From the NCBI GenBank assembly GCA_963682055.1, contig OY821749.1, positions 9,164,336-9,228,335 of the forward strand: a stretch of 64,000 nucleotides of DNA, in the 5' to 3' direction. The DNA comes from Primula veris (Eukaryota > Streptophyta > Magnoliopsida > Ericales > Primulaceae). Under the pieces are notes generated by a model. The model had not been told where the DNA came from. It searched no databases and was given only the letters and a program-made list of their open reading frames with translations. Made by a program: the position numbers and the translations under genes. Shown here piece after piece: positions 11,001 to 21,790 of the stretch (position 1 is the stretch's first letter; every line of letters starts with the position of its first letter).

Positions 11001-13761
11001 AACATACTAAGCAGAAAACATAGATAATCTTTTTATCCTCAGTCTTCCGCTTACAACTATCAAGCATCTTTCAAAAAACTATCAAGTATGCTTATTTCAT
11101 TTTTAGACCAAGTTCGGTTACTTTATTTATCAGATCCGCACTATTAAAATGAAAATATACAACTTAAAGAACAGAACAAGCACATCAAACATAACTGAAA
11201 AACCATGAAATTTAAAACACCATTTAGGAGCTACAAAAAAACTTTTCAACCATTGACAAAAATTACAAATAGCTACGCTATAATTTCCGCAGAGCCTGAT
11301 GTAGTGATTAAAATAATAAGAGAAATACACGAGTCCCTCTGTTGAAATTAGTAATCCTGCGTCCGGAAAAAACATTTTCTATTTACATTAGTTCTTCCAG
11401 CGTTCAAAAAAACCCACCCCAAAACAAAAGAAACAAAAGCTTGAACGAATAAGTAATGAAAGAGACATTCAGGTAAATAAGGAATTTTCCGTGTGTCCAC
11501 TCCACAGGCAAATATGGATCTATCCTGAAGTTTAAACTAGTGATTTTGGCTGTTTACCAGCATGGTCTAGCGAGATTTAAAAGTTTTCTTGTAAAGGTGG
11601 CTAGTATAGACTGTATCGTGTTGCACCCTCGTTCACGCAATCTTATCCATAGAGCATATGACACTGTCACCTCATTTTACATCCCATTACAATATTTCAT
11701 CAGTGCCTTGTCAAAAATTTGAGATGAGATTGTGTATAAATGAGATTTCTTTTTAGGTTTCTGCTTGCCATATCTGAGGCGAGATAGGGTAGATATGGGT
11801 TTCAGTTTACTATCAAAAGCATTAATTGTTTGTTCCATCCACAACAGAAAATTTAAGAGAAAGAAACCTGAATTACTCCAGAATATTCACAGATAATACG
11901 ATAGCATGATATAACAATCATTAATCGTAGTTAAGAAATTGTAAATAATAAAGTATACTTAAAAGACTTAACTACGGTTTTCCTGTAGACTCTAGTATAT
12001 CTATATATAAAATGGAAAACCAGGAGTGTAATTACATATTCCGTAATACCACACACCCGAAATTCAAATTTTGCAGTCTAGTTCACACCAGTAATCCGGT
12101 TGCACTTTAAGCAACCAATCACATCTGGACACACAATGTCCAATCCGGAAATTGATATGATCAACAAAACAAGGTTCGACTCTAGTATCTATTTAACCAC
12201 TGGAAAACCAAGAGGAAAAATTCTATACTCCCTTTGTCCTAAAAATATGATCCAATTTTATTTTTTGAAAAAGACTAAGAAAGTTGGTTACAGTTAATTC
12301 AGTAATAAAGATACTTGTAGACATTCAAATTAATCCATAAACGGATACTAACAATGGTAATTGTGATTTGCAAAGAACACTGTTTATTAATTAGGGATAT
12401 AAAATGAATTGAAAAGTCTTTCTAAGAAAAAAAAAGCAACTTGGACTAATATACTTAGGACGCGAACAAAAATCAAATTGGACCATTTCCAGGGGTAGTG
12501 GGAAGAGAGATCTTAGCCGACACGGAAATTACGTGCCGTTTTAGCCAATATTCTAAAAGGCGCAAGCGAAATAGGTTGCCTCGCACCTAATCCTGTCAAA
12601 TTCCGCTTAGTCACCGCTTAATCTCGCCTAATCCACTAGGCACTTAAGACTCCGCTTAATTTTTGCCTAGGCTCGCTTTTTAAGAACACTTAATTTAGGT
12701 ATGAGCATCTTTTAAGTCAAAACTGCAAGCAGTTTCGTACCAATACCAAATAGCAATTTCGCCTTTCAAGAACCAAGTTTCCCGTTTCCCGTCCCTTCCC
12801 CTTACTGTTTCACACTATTTCACGTTGTAAATTTTAGATTTAATTGTATTCTTTTTCACGCTTTTACCGTTTCGGTTCCCTCTTCTGTTTCATTTCATAA
12901 CAACTGTATATGGTGGTAGTAACTGATATGGACCGGAAGTAGCACTCCGTCCTTAAAGAAGTGTAATATATTTAATGATTTGAAACAATTTCACTTAAAA
13001 TTCAACAAAAAAACATCAGATTTATCAAACAAACGCTTTTCCAACTTAAAACGTGAGTCTATAAGTGTAAACTTGATATGATTCAACAACCAAAAAAGGC
13101 CAATTCCAAAAAATCAAAAAGACAAAATTCACTTTAAAATGTAAAGTGGACACTTATCTCGATACGTAGCAAAATAGAAATAAGGACAGTTATTAGTGAC
13201 AGAATATTCGACTCGTGTTTAAAAGAATATTCGACTCATTGACAGAATATTCACTTTGATAATGTTTTCTTCCTGTTTCACGACTCCTGCTTCCGTTTTC
13301 ATTTCATAATTTCATAACAAGTATATATGGTAAGCCATAATAAATAAATAAAAAAGAAGAAGAAAGAAGGTAGTAGTATGGTATTGGACCTGAGAAGAAA
13401 GGGGAGATGAATTTGAAGAGAGGGTATGGCGAACGAGATCTCCGGTGGAGATGTGAGGGACACAGAGGAGGGTCGATAGCCTCACAGAGTAGGTGCCTTT
13501 GCCAACGCCGGGGCACCCCAAAAACACCCACTTCACTCCCTCCTTCTTCTTCTTCTTCTTATTATTATTATTATTATTCTCCGACGAAGACGATAGTAAT
13601 GATGATAAAGGGGATTTATTACTATTACTATTACTATTACTATTACTATTACTATTACTATTATTTCCAATTTCAGTAATAAATGAATTTGTTAAGGTGG
13701 TGGTGCGGATGAGTGAGTTGTGGATCCTCCGTTTTAATAGGCGGTTTACAAATACCGCCAT
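8033..13761 (-). CDS. Adenylate kinase, organelle-targeted (AMK6/AMK7-like), 4 exons
   Basis: Coding exons on the minus strand are 13761-13390, 10707-10567, 9721-9449 and 8176-8033, all with GT-AG borders and joining in phase 0, giving 309 residues. Adenylate kinase interconverts ATP plus AMP with two ADP. The P-loop GCPGVGKGT is at residues 82-90, the AMP-site STGDLVR at 105-111 and the GFPRT motif in exon 2. Exon 3 holds the lid with a CSEC pair, and the C-terminus matches the plant LLEFDLPGGIPESWPKLL type. The basic, hydroxylated N-terminus (MAVFVNRLLKRR) looks like a mitochondrial or plastid transit peptide. Between it and the kinase core is a low-complexity linker of Asn-Ser, Asn and Lys repeats, which makes the protein longer than the ~284-residue Arabidopsis relative. 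The stop codon is followed at once by GTAAGT, so a 3'-UTR intron is possible. Intron 1 is 2.7 kb; introns 1 and 3 each contain a MITE. Confidence 0.93.
8391..8580. mobile_element. Foldback MITE, Mutator-like, in adenylate kinase intron 3
   Basis: About 190 bp whose two halves are long imperfect inverted repeats: CATTAACTATGGACG near the left end faces CGTCCATAGTTAATG near the right end, and similarity extends over roughly 70 bp per arm. The flanks CTACTTATCA (8381-8390) and CTACTAATCT (8581-8590) match at 8 of 10 positions, which fits the 9-10 bp target duplication of Mutator-type elements. Non-coding. Confidence 0.7.
12546..12692. mobile_element. Short MITE-like repeat, copy 1 (in adenylate kinase intron 1)
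   Basis: A ~147-bp repeat with degenerate inverted ends: AATATTCTAAAAGGCGCAAG on the left and CTCGCTTTTTAAGAACACTT on the right. The interior is dominated by GCCTAG/CGCTTA-like motifs. A diverged second copy lies at 48333-48479, in intron 3 of the aminopeptidase gene. Non-coding. Confidence 0.6.
13536..13664 (-). repeat. Coding microsatellites in adenylate kinase exon 1
   Basis: Two simple repeats lie inside the coding sequence. A hexanucleotide AATAGT tract at about 13617-13664 encodes an alternating Asn-Ser run at residues 34-49. A trinucleotide tract at about 13536-13580 encodes six Asn followed by six Lys (residues 62-73). Both fall between the transit peptide and the kinase core, so changes in length in steps of three or six should be tolerated. 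Confidence 0.85.
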
Positions 13762-14053
13762 CTTAGTTTAGTTTTTATTTTTTGGGTTTACTTTGGTTTA
13801 TTATTGGTTTTTACTTTTTAGAGTGAATGTGAATGGGAATTGGAATGGGAATCAATTTATGAGCATATGCGTGTGTTCGTTCCTCTGACCCCCACTTTGC
13901 TACAGTGTTGGATGTCACTCTTTAGTGTCGGTATGATTACTGCTGCTTCATTACACATGCACCAAACTCACATAACATGAAAAAACACGTTTTTTTACTT
14001 CTGGTTTTACGCAAAAACATAATTTAGGTTTACCAATATGTGATCATGTCAAC
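13762..14053. promoter_or_regulatory. Upstream region of adenylate kinase, cut off by a retrotransposon
   Basis: Only 292 bp separate the adenylate kinase start codon from the LTR of the Tat-type element that begins at 14054. The stretch is T-rich on the plus strand and I see no strong TATA box. Any further upstream promoter sequence would now lie beyond 24698, on the far side of the insertion. Confidence 0.5.
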
Positions 14054-14745
14054 TGGCGAGCCTGATTTTCTTCCCAAGCTCGCCTTAATCAATTCGCGTC
14101 GGCTCCGATCTTCCGAGGTATCCGGAGTGAGCTATGTCGGCTATGGTGACGAGGTGATCTTCGTGCCTGCGCAGAAAACAAACAGGGGCCCGGGGTTGGT
14201 ACCAGGTTTTCCCTCTCCAACGATCAAGTCAGTATCGGTATTAACTGAAAGTAAGAATGTAATTTAGGGTGATGGACCGGGCCGGTTACAAGTCGTGGTA
14301 TCGATGGTACATGTAGTGTTCTGGGGGTCCGGGTTGTTTAAGCTTTATCTCTCCTCTCTGTCTTTGTGTCCCCCCCACTAAGTGGTATTAGTGGGGGTAT
14401 TTATAGTGTGATCAGAGGTGTATTAGCCCTTGGATCACTGTACTGTAAGATGCTGATCCGACGGCGTTAGGTCATTTATGACTCTGACAAGAGTACTGTC
14501 CTCTACCGGGGCCCACAGGGAGGTGGCCTGTGATTGGGCCACGTCGATAAAATGCCAGGAGGGTCCCCCAGGGGAGCAGCAACATTAATTGGGGAAGCGT
14601 ACTCAACACGCTTCTTTGGGCCGGCCTAGGTTCAGCCCGGTCTATCAAGGTCCGGGGTGATACGACATCCACTATGCAGGGCCCGGTTTGTCTGTTTTCG
14701 TGGTGGTATCGGTCCGGACGAAGGGATGCTGACATTCCCTCGCCA
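14054..14745 (-). repeat. 3' LTR of element 1
   Basis: 692 bp, TG...CA ends with the inverted termini TGGCGAG/CTCGCCA, nearly identical to 24003-24693. The internal bases next to it (GACAGGGAGCTGT on the minus strand) form only a weak polypurine tract. Confidence 0.95.
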
Positions 14746-15137
14746 ACAGCTCCCTGTCCGGAGTCGCCGTTAGTGGCAAGGTTGGTGAGTATCTTCCTCA
14801 CTTTACGGGGGCTCCGGTCATTCTGTCTTCATGTTTGGCTGTCTAGAGGCACCTCGGCGTGGCTCGTTTCGTGATACGTGTTCAACCATTCATGGATCCC
14901 TTACACGTGGAGCATGCCTGTTTTGCAATTATGAGGCGCCGCATCTGTCTCTTCGATTTCTTCAATGTCATTAATGCTAAAACGGCTGAAGGGTGACACT
15001 TGGCAGACGACCTATGCTTGCTGTACACGTGGAAGGCGTGGGTTGAGTGGCGGCTGTCATTTATGGGAGTTCGTGTAATGAGCCGTCGCGGTCTTTTCAC
15101 CTTCTGGTTAATGTCTTTTCACCTTCCATTGGGGATC

Positions 15138-15145
15138 TATAAATA
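15138..15145 (+). promoter_or_regulatory. TATA box of the antisense gene in element 1
   Basis: TATAAATA, 112 bp upstream of the ATG at 15257 and followed by a pyrimidine-rich leader, which is good geometry for a plant RNA polymerase II promoter. Two ACACGTGGA motifs (G-box core CACGTG, near 14895 and 15028) lie just upstream. They suggest a regulated promoter, but this is inference from motif only. Confidence 0.6.
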
Positions 15146-15256
15146 CCCTCAGTGAAATCTCATTTTCACTTTCTCACCCTCTCTCTAAAATTTCTTACAA
15201 CAAACCACTTTCTCTTTCCTTCCCATACTTAGCGAGCTCTCAAATACTTAACCGGC

Positions 15257-17901
15257 ATGGTGATAACACACGGAGCCGGAAAGGGTCCGATGGTTGCTCC
15301 TCAACCACGGCGTTTGGCGGTGATGGCCAACGCATTGCCGTTCAGGGCTATGGTCGTTGACCCGGCCTTGTCGGTGGCAGTTAATGACAGCAACATAATG
15401 GTCAGGCAACACGGGCCTGACCTCGACGAGTTTAGGCAGTTATGCGGAATCGGAGAAGAATTCAAGCTCCGAAGGTGCGAGAGTGCCGACGAGGTGAACG
15501 GGATCGTGGCTGATCCCAAAAACATGGTAACACTCTCCCTCTCCACTCTTATGTTCGGAGGTACTGACCTCCCCATCCCGGAGCTACTGGCAGAGTTATG
15601 CGCCTGGACGCAGACTCTCCCATGCCAGTGGCCGCTGCAGGCGCACCGTATCTGCGCCGGGATGGAAGCCCTAAATGTTCTATTGGGCCCGGCCCTTCCA
15701 GAACCATTGGGGCTTAAGGAGCTCTTGGCCTGCTATGAATTTCTGCAGACCGAGCCAAGCTCCCAATCCAAGAGCAGGCAGCCCTACTTGAGGTGTCGGG
15801 CTCATAATCAGCTGATCACGGGTAACTCCGATTCGAATCGGGGTTATACCCAAGACGTGATCGTGGTGGAGGGCGACTGGCTCCGCCGAGACGATCTGAC
15901 CCTCCCCACCAAGCCGGGAAGGGTGCTCAGCAACAAAGACTTTAAGGCCACGGTGGCCATGAAGCTTAGGGGCCTGGGCGAGCCCAACATAGCATCGTTG
16001 AAGGTGGCCCTCAATTGGTGGGGGCCGAATGGGAACGATGCCGGTGCACGTGACGCGGAGCGTCTGCTGACGTGCAGTTCCCCCACAACTTGCAAGGGGA
16101 ACGACTTCAAATGGCCCCATAGGACTTTCTGTCCTGTGGGGTACTCCAGAGAAAGGTGGGAGAAGGAGAAGGGTCTGGAGTCGACCCTCCCTCCCAAGGT
16201 TGTTGAAGGGACCGAGGCCGTGGTAGAACCTGTGCCCAAGAAGGCGTCGAAGCCGAAGCTGAGGACAGGCAGCAAGGCGAAGGCCATGACGGTAACCTCC
16301 TTCGCTCCTGCGTCGGCCGCGGTTCACTACGAGACCCGGCCGGATGGTACCGTCCTCCCCTACAAGGTGGGGCCGGACGGTACCCGCACCTATTTAGATC
16401 AACAAGGGAAACCTCTGCTTGAGGTCCTTCCCCTGAGGTCTAGGGAGCCTGTTGAGAGGAGCTCCCTGCACTTGGAAGACAGCCCCTCAGAGGCGGAGCC
16501 CTCCGGGCCAGCCTTGGGCACCTCGCGGACCAGGGTAAGTCGCCTTTTGTTCTTGTTTAATTTCAATTCCATACTTAGTTAAATTTTGCCAATTTTTCCG
16601 AATTTTTCTAACTTCTTGTTTGTCTGAACCGCGTAGGTGGTCCGTTCTGATGAGGAGGAGGAGGTGGAAGAGATAGCTGCCGAGGCTGAGGTGGCTGAGG
16701 TAGCTGAGGTTGGGGATGGCGAGGGAGAAGAAGGGGCGGTCGAAAAGGTTGCTGAGACGGGGGAGCCCGAGGGGGTAGTGGTCAAGGTCGAGGCCAAGGA
16801 GAGGGATGTGGTAGGGACAGGAGAGAGGGAGGTGGCGATTCTGCCTCAATCGGCTGGCCCAGACGATTTGGCAGCCCAGGCCAGACTCGATCGGCTGGCC
16901 CGCAAGGCCCTTCTGGGGAAGAGAAAGGTGGAGGGGACGAAGCCCCTCCAAAGGGGAAAAGAGGGCCAAGGTCGGAGGGAGCAACCCATCCGAGGTTGTG
17001 GTCGTGGAGGGGCCTAGGGGGACGTCGGGCCCTGCTCAAGGCCCTACTCAAGACTCAAGCTCCAGCTCTGCCTCCCCGACCCACAGGATGCCTGTGCAGA
17101 CGCCCGAGGAGGTGAAGGCGGCCACGGGGGTGAAGAGCATCATGGAGGCTCACCCATCTGCCGGGTTACTAGCTTTGGCTGCGCTCCAGCAGCAAAGCGT
17201 CGAGGCTGATCACCGAGGTCGTGACCTCGCCTCCTCCATGGCATCGGCCATGGCCATGATACCTCAGGTACGTGTAGAGTCTATTTTGTATGTTTTCACA
17301 TTCTTCCCACATATTTTTGCTAAGTGTTTTGCCTTTTCCCTTGTAGGCCTACTTAATGATGAACCAATATGTCTATCACCAAGGTCAGCTAGTGAGGTCA
17401 TGGGCCGCGAAGGCAGAGGCTAATGCCAAGCTCGTGGAGGAGGCCCAAAAAAGGGCGGAGGAGGCCCAGAAAAGGTCTGAGGAGGCCCAACTCAGGGCGG
17501 AGAAAGCTGAGGGCCTCAACGCCACGGTTGAGGCTCGAAGGGTCGAAGCCGTGAAGGCCAGAACGGAGGCCGAGGAGCGTGCCCAGGCTGCGGAGGCAGC
17601 CCTAAAAGAGGCTGAGGCTGGCGTAACCGACAGGATAAAGGCGGCGGTCCAAACTGGCCAAGCCGAGCTGAATGCCGCCTGGGCCCAAAAGACACAGAAG
17701 GATTTCAACTCCTTCTACGTCGAGGGGTGGTCTGAGGCGGCTGCCTTTATGAGGGCGGGACCGGATCACCCGGTATGGAATGTAGAAAATATTATCGTTC
17801 CCGTCCCCTCAGCTCCCATTCCGGACGTGGTGCCTTTGACTCCTCGAGCTCTCTCGGACGAAGAGGACGGGGGGGATGAAGACGGAGCTAGCCAGAACTA
17901 G
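15257..17901 (+). CDS. Antisense spliced gene of the Tat element (function unknown)
   Basis: Three exons run opposite to gag-pol: 15257-16534, 16637-17267 and 17347-17901, with donor GTAAGT and GTACGT, acceptor AG, all in phase 0. Exon 1 encodes 426 residues with a globular N-terminal part (…LNWWGPNGND… late in it). Exon 2 is very acidic, then basic with Lys/Arg clusters that could act as a nuclear signal. Exon 3 is a long Ala/Glu/Lys coiled coil with EEAQKR-type repeats and an acidic tail. Exon 2 needs a frame change at about 16930-16975, so the gene is probably damaged. The homologous gene in element 2 (39935-42528) has the same plan. Extra antisense ORFs in this place are known in Tat elements; their function is not established. 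No catalytic motif seen. Confidence 0.7.
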
Positions 17902-18360
17902 GGTAGATTCAGATTGTTGTTTTTCAATGTAATTTCCTTTTTTGTACTTAGCATGTAATAGCTTTTCCTGGAATGAAATGAAAAACAATTTTGGCTCTTT
18001 AGACTTGTTTTTTTTTTTTTTTTAATAGTGTGTTCCGTTTATGTATGTGCTCCCAATGAGTGTGCCCTGATGCTCCGGCGTCGGGGGACTCATTTTACAT
18101 AACTCACAACTCGAATTAACACTTCATAAAATTCAAGTAAATATGAACCGGGGTGCCGTATAGGCTCGTGTTCTGAAACACTTAATGAAAATTTAAATGA
18201 ACTGAAAAATTCAAGTAAATATGAACCGGGGTGCCGTATAGGCTCGTGTTCTGAAACACTTATGAAAATTTAAGTGGACAACAACAGTTTTCATTTATAA
18301 AGCCTGCAGGCATAAATTTACATCACATTCTTATTTACACCAAGACACAAAGGCCGAGCC
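17902..18360. other. Spacer between antisense gene and integrase in element 1
   Basis: Contains the likely 3' end of the plus-strand antisense gene (T-rich, ending in a run of T at about 18008-18023) and a tandem duplication at 18131-18270. No coding sequence. Confidence 0.6.
18131..18270. repeat. 78-bp tandem duplication in element 1
   Basis: ATTCAAGTAAATATGAACCG and the following ~50 bp (with GGGTGCCGTATAGGCTCG) occur at 18131 and again at 18209. It lies between the end of the antisense gene and integrase, the same relative place as the 72-bp repeat array of element 2. Confidence 0.9.
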
Positions 18361-21300
18361 CTACTGGTAGTACTTCCTTAGGTTGTTGGCGTTCCAAGGA
18401 CGGTCCACCGGGACGTCGTTGGGAAGACGACCCAACAGGTAGGCCCCGTTCCCTACTGCACCGAGGATTCGATAGGGGCCTTCCCAATTGGGGCCTAGCT
18501 TGCCGTCGGACTGTACCCTGGTGTTGTTGTTTACTCTTCGTAGCACGAGGTCTTCGTCCTGGAAACGTCTGGCGTTCACTCTTTGGTTATAGGAACGCCC
18601 CAGCTCGTTTTTGTATTCGGCGTTACGGATGGCCGCAACCTCCCTTTTTTCTTCGGCATAGTCTAGCTCGAGCCCCATCATCTTTTCGTTCAGCCCGTTT
18701 TCCACCATGTCCGTCCTCAGAGAAGGAAGCCCGATTTCTAACGGGATGATGGCTTCCATTCCGTAAGTGAGGCTATAGGGTGTCTGTTGAGTGCCCCGTC
18801 TTCTCGTCGTTCGATAGGCCCATAGGACGTGATGCAGCTCTGCATCCCATCGTCCTTTGGACTCGTCTAGCCTCTTCTTGATTCCGTCGAGCACGGTCTT
18901 GTTTGATACATCGGCTTGTCCGTTGCATTGGGGATACGACGGGGTCGAATAGTAATTCTTGATGTGATACTTTGCATACATCGCCTTTAATTTGATCCCG
19001 GTGAACTGTCCTCCATTGTCCGCAACGATTGAGTAGGGGACTCCAAATCTGGTGATCACGTCTCTCCAGAGGAAACGTATCACCTCGGCCTCTGTGATTT
19101 TCGCTAAGGCCACGGCCTCTACCCACTTTGAGAAGTAATCGGTGACCATGAGGAGGAACTTTTTCCCCCCCGGGGCCACGGGGAATGGTCCGACGATATC
19201 CATGCCCCACTGTGCAAAGGGCCAGGGCGAGGTTACGCTGCTCATTTTCTGCGCCGGGGCACGGGGTATGGGAGCGTACTTCTGACACTTCTCACACCTG
19301 AGTACGAAGGCCTTCGCGTCCTTCTGCATGAGGGGCCACCAATATCCGTGGGTCAAGGCTCGGTTGGCCAGCGACCTGCCCCCGGTATGGCTCCCACACG
19401 TTCCTTCGTGAATTTCCTCCATGACCCTTATTACTATGTCGGGATGGACGCAGAGTAAGTAGGGGCCAGAGAACGACCTTTTATAGAGCTTGTCGTTGGG
19501 AGCTACCCAGAATCCCAGTGCCGTTCTTCTTATTTTCTCGGCCTCTTTCTTGTCATTGGGAAGATCACCGGAGCGATGGTATTCGATTATGGGGTCCATC
19601 CAGCTCGGCTCCGGCGGGAGGTCAGTCACCATGTTAATTGTTGCCTTAGCCTCGATGCTAGGCGAAGGGACGTATTCTATGGTGATGACTCTCTTTTTTT
19701 TATCACTCATGGCCGAGGCTAGGGTCGCTAGTGCATCGGCGTGGGTGTTCTCGTTTCTGTTGATGTTGACGATTTTTTGACATTCGAAGCTTTGGAGTAT
19801 TCCGGAAGCGATAGCCACGTAGCTGGCCATTCTGTCGTCCTTCATCTGAAACTCACCACTGATCTGGCTGCTGACTAATTGAGAGTCCGTGTGCACCAGT
19901 ATCTTCTTGATTCCGAGGCTTCGGGCCATTTTTAAGCCGGCGATCACGGCCTCATATTCGGCCTCGTTATTGGTGGCTCGGAAGCCAAGTTGGATTGACT
20001 TCTCGATCACATCCCCTTGTGGAGATCGGAGTACGACGCCGAGGCCGGATCCTTTCTTATTGGCGGCTCCATCCGCGTGCAAGGTCCAGGTCTCAGGGGC
20101 ACAACCTGTGATGTCGGGGCATTGGGTCGTCCCAGTGAATTCTACCACGAAGTCGGCCAGGGCCTGTCCCTTGACGGACGTTCGTGGCGCATAGCGTATG
20201 TCGTAGGCGTTCAAGTGGCAGGCCCACTTCATCATTCGTCGAGAGAGATCCCCCTTTTGGAGTATTTCTCGTACAGGCTGATCAGTATAGACCACAATGC
20301 TGTGTGCAGAGAAATAGTGAGCAAGTTTTCGTGAGGCCACGACGAGGGCTAGGACGAGTTTTTCCAAAGGCATATACCTAGCCTCGGCATCGAGGAGAGT
20401 TTTGCTCACGTAATAGATAGGGCTTTGCTCCCTGTCGAGTTCCTTGATGAGGACGGCGCTGACGGCTATCTCAGACACGGCCAGGTATAGGGTAAGGACA
20501 TCGCCTGGGTCCGGCTTGGTTAGAAGGGGCGGACTTCCGAGGTAGTCCGCCAGCTCGGTGAACGCACGCCGGCATTCATCGGTCCATTCGAATTTCTTCT
20601 GAGCCTTTAAGGCCGTAAAGAACGGCTTGCATCGGTCACCGAACTGGGCAATAAATCAGTTGAGGGCGGCGGCCATCCCGGCTAGCTTTTGTATGTCCTT
20701 TCTCTTTTCAGCTGTTTTCAAATTCTTCTAGGCAGAGATCTGGGACGAGTTCGCTTCTATGCCGCGGTGGGTCACCATGAACCCTAGGAATTTGCCGGCA
20801 CCTACCCCGAAGGCACACTTAGAGGCGTTCAGCTTCAGGTCATGCCTTCGTATTGTTTTGAACACCTCTCTCAGGTCGGATAGGTGGTCCCCCTCCTGGG
20901 TGCTTTTTACCACCATGTCGTCAATATAGACTTCCATGGTTCGGCCTATGTTCTTAGAGAATATCTTGGTGACCATTCTCTGATAGGTCGCCCCGGCGTT
21001 CTTGAGTCCGAAGGGCATCACTTTGTAATAGTAATTTCCCATTGGGGTGATAAATGCAGTTTTTTCTTGGTCGGCCTCCAACATAGGTATTTGATGGTAG
21101 CCGGAGCAGGCATCCAAGAAGCTCATTCTGGCGGCCCCGGCCGTAGAGTCCACTATTTGATCGATTTTGGGCAAGGGGAAAGGATCTTTGGGACAGGTCC
21201 CGGTTGAGGCTCGTGTAATCGATGCACACCCTCAGCTTTCCGCTCTTTTTGGGGACCACTACGGGGTTAGCGAGCCATCTGGGGTAATAAATCTCCCTGA

Positions 21301-21790
21301 TGGCTCCGGCCAGCAGAAGCTTCTCTACTTCCTCGTTTATGGCATCGGCATGCTCTGGACTAACACGGCGCCCCTTTTGCATCACGGGCTTGGCACCCGG
21401 GTTGACGTTTAATTGGTGGCAGGCGAGGTCGGAACTGATGCCTGGCATCTCGCTTGGACCCCATGCAAAATTATCGAGGTATTGGAGCAGGAGTTCGACG
21501 AGGTCGGTCACCTCGGGCTTGCTCAACTTCGTCCCCACCATAAAGAAGTGGTCCTCGTCGAACCCCGGGATCTGAATCTTCAGCAACCCTTCCTCCACCT
21601 TGTCTTCGGCCTCTGGCCCCATCTTTTTGTTTAGTTCCCTCAGCAGCTTAGGGTCCTCTGCCTCAATGTTCATGGCGCTTTGGACCGGCACCGCCTTCTC
21701 GCCGGAATACACAGCCATGGCGCAGCTACGTGAGACTTTCTGATTTTCTGGAATGGTTTCCACACCAGAACCAGTTGGGTACTTAACCTT
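18361..21790 (-). pseudogene. pol of element 1: RT, RNase H, second RNase H, integrase (broken)
   Basis: Read on the minus strand. RT has the catalytic YIDDM motif (about 20935). The ordinary gypsy RNase H follows, then an extra archaeal-type RNase H domain (HADGAANKKGSG, NNEAEYEAVIAGL, ADALATLAS), diagnostic for Tat-type elements. Integrase has the HHCC zinc region and the core with the two Asp residues (GMDIVGPF, VADNGGQF). At the third catalytic position the sequence is CNGQADVSNK, i.e. Asp where the family has Glu. Breaks: a 1-base frameshift near 21198 in RT, an in-frame TAG at 20728-20730, an in-frame TGA at 20656-20658, and a TAG at 21791-21793 just upstream. The last ORF (18361-20478, 705 residues) runs through the RNase H domains and integrase to the end. 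Confidence 0.93.

Noticed and set aside
13407..13771. Plus-strand ORFs with Tyr or Leu runs
   Set aside because: They are antisense readings of the microsatellite in adenylate kinase exon 1.
15680..16984. Minus-strand ORFs of 100-215 codons in element 1
   Set aside because: They mirror the GC-rich plus-strand antisense gene and have no recognisable motif; the plus-strand gene has splice sites and a homologue in element 2.
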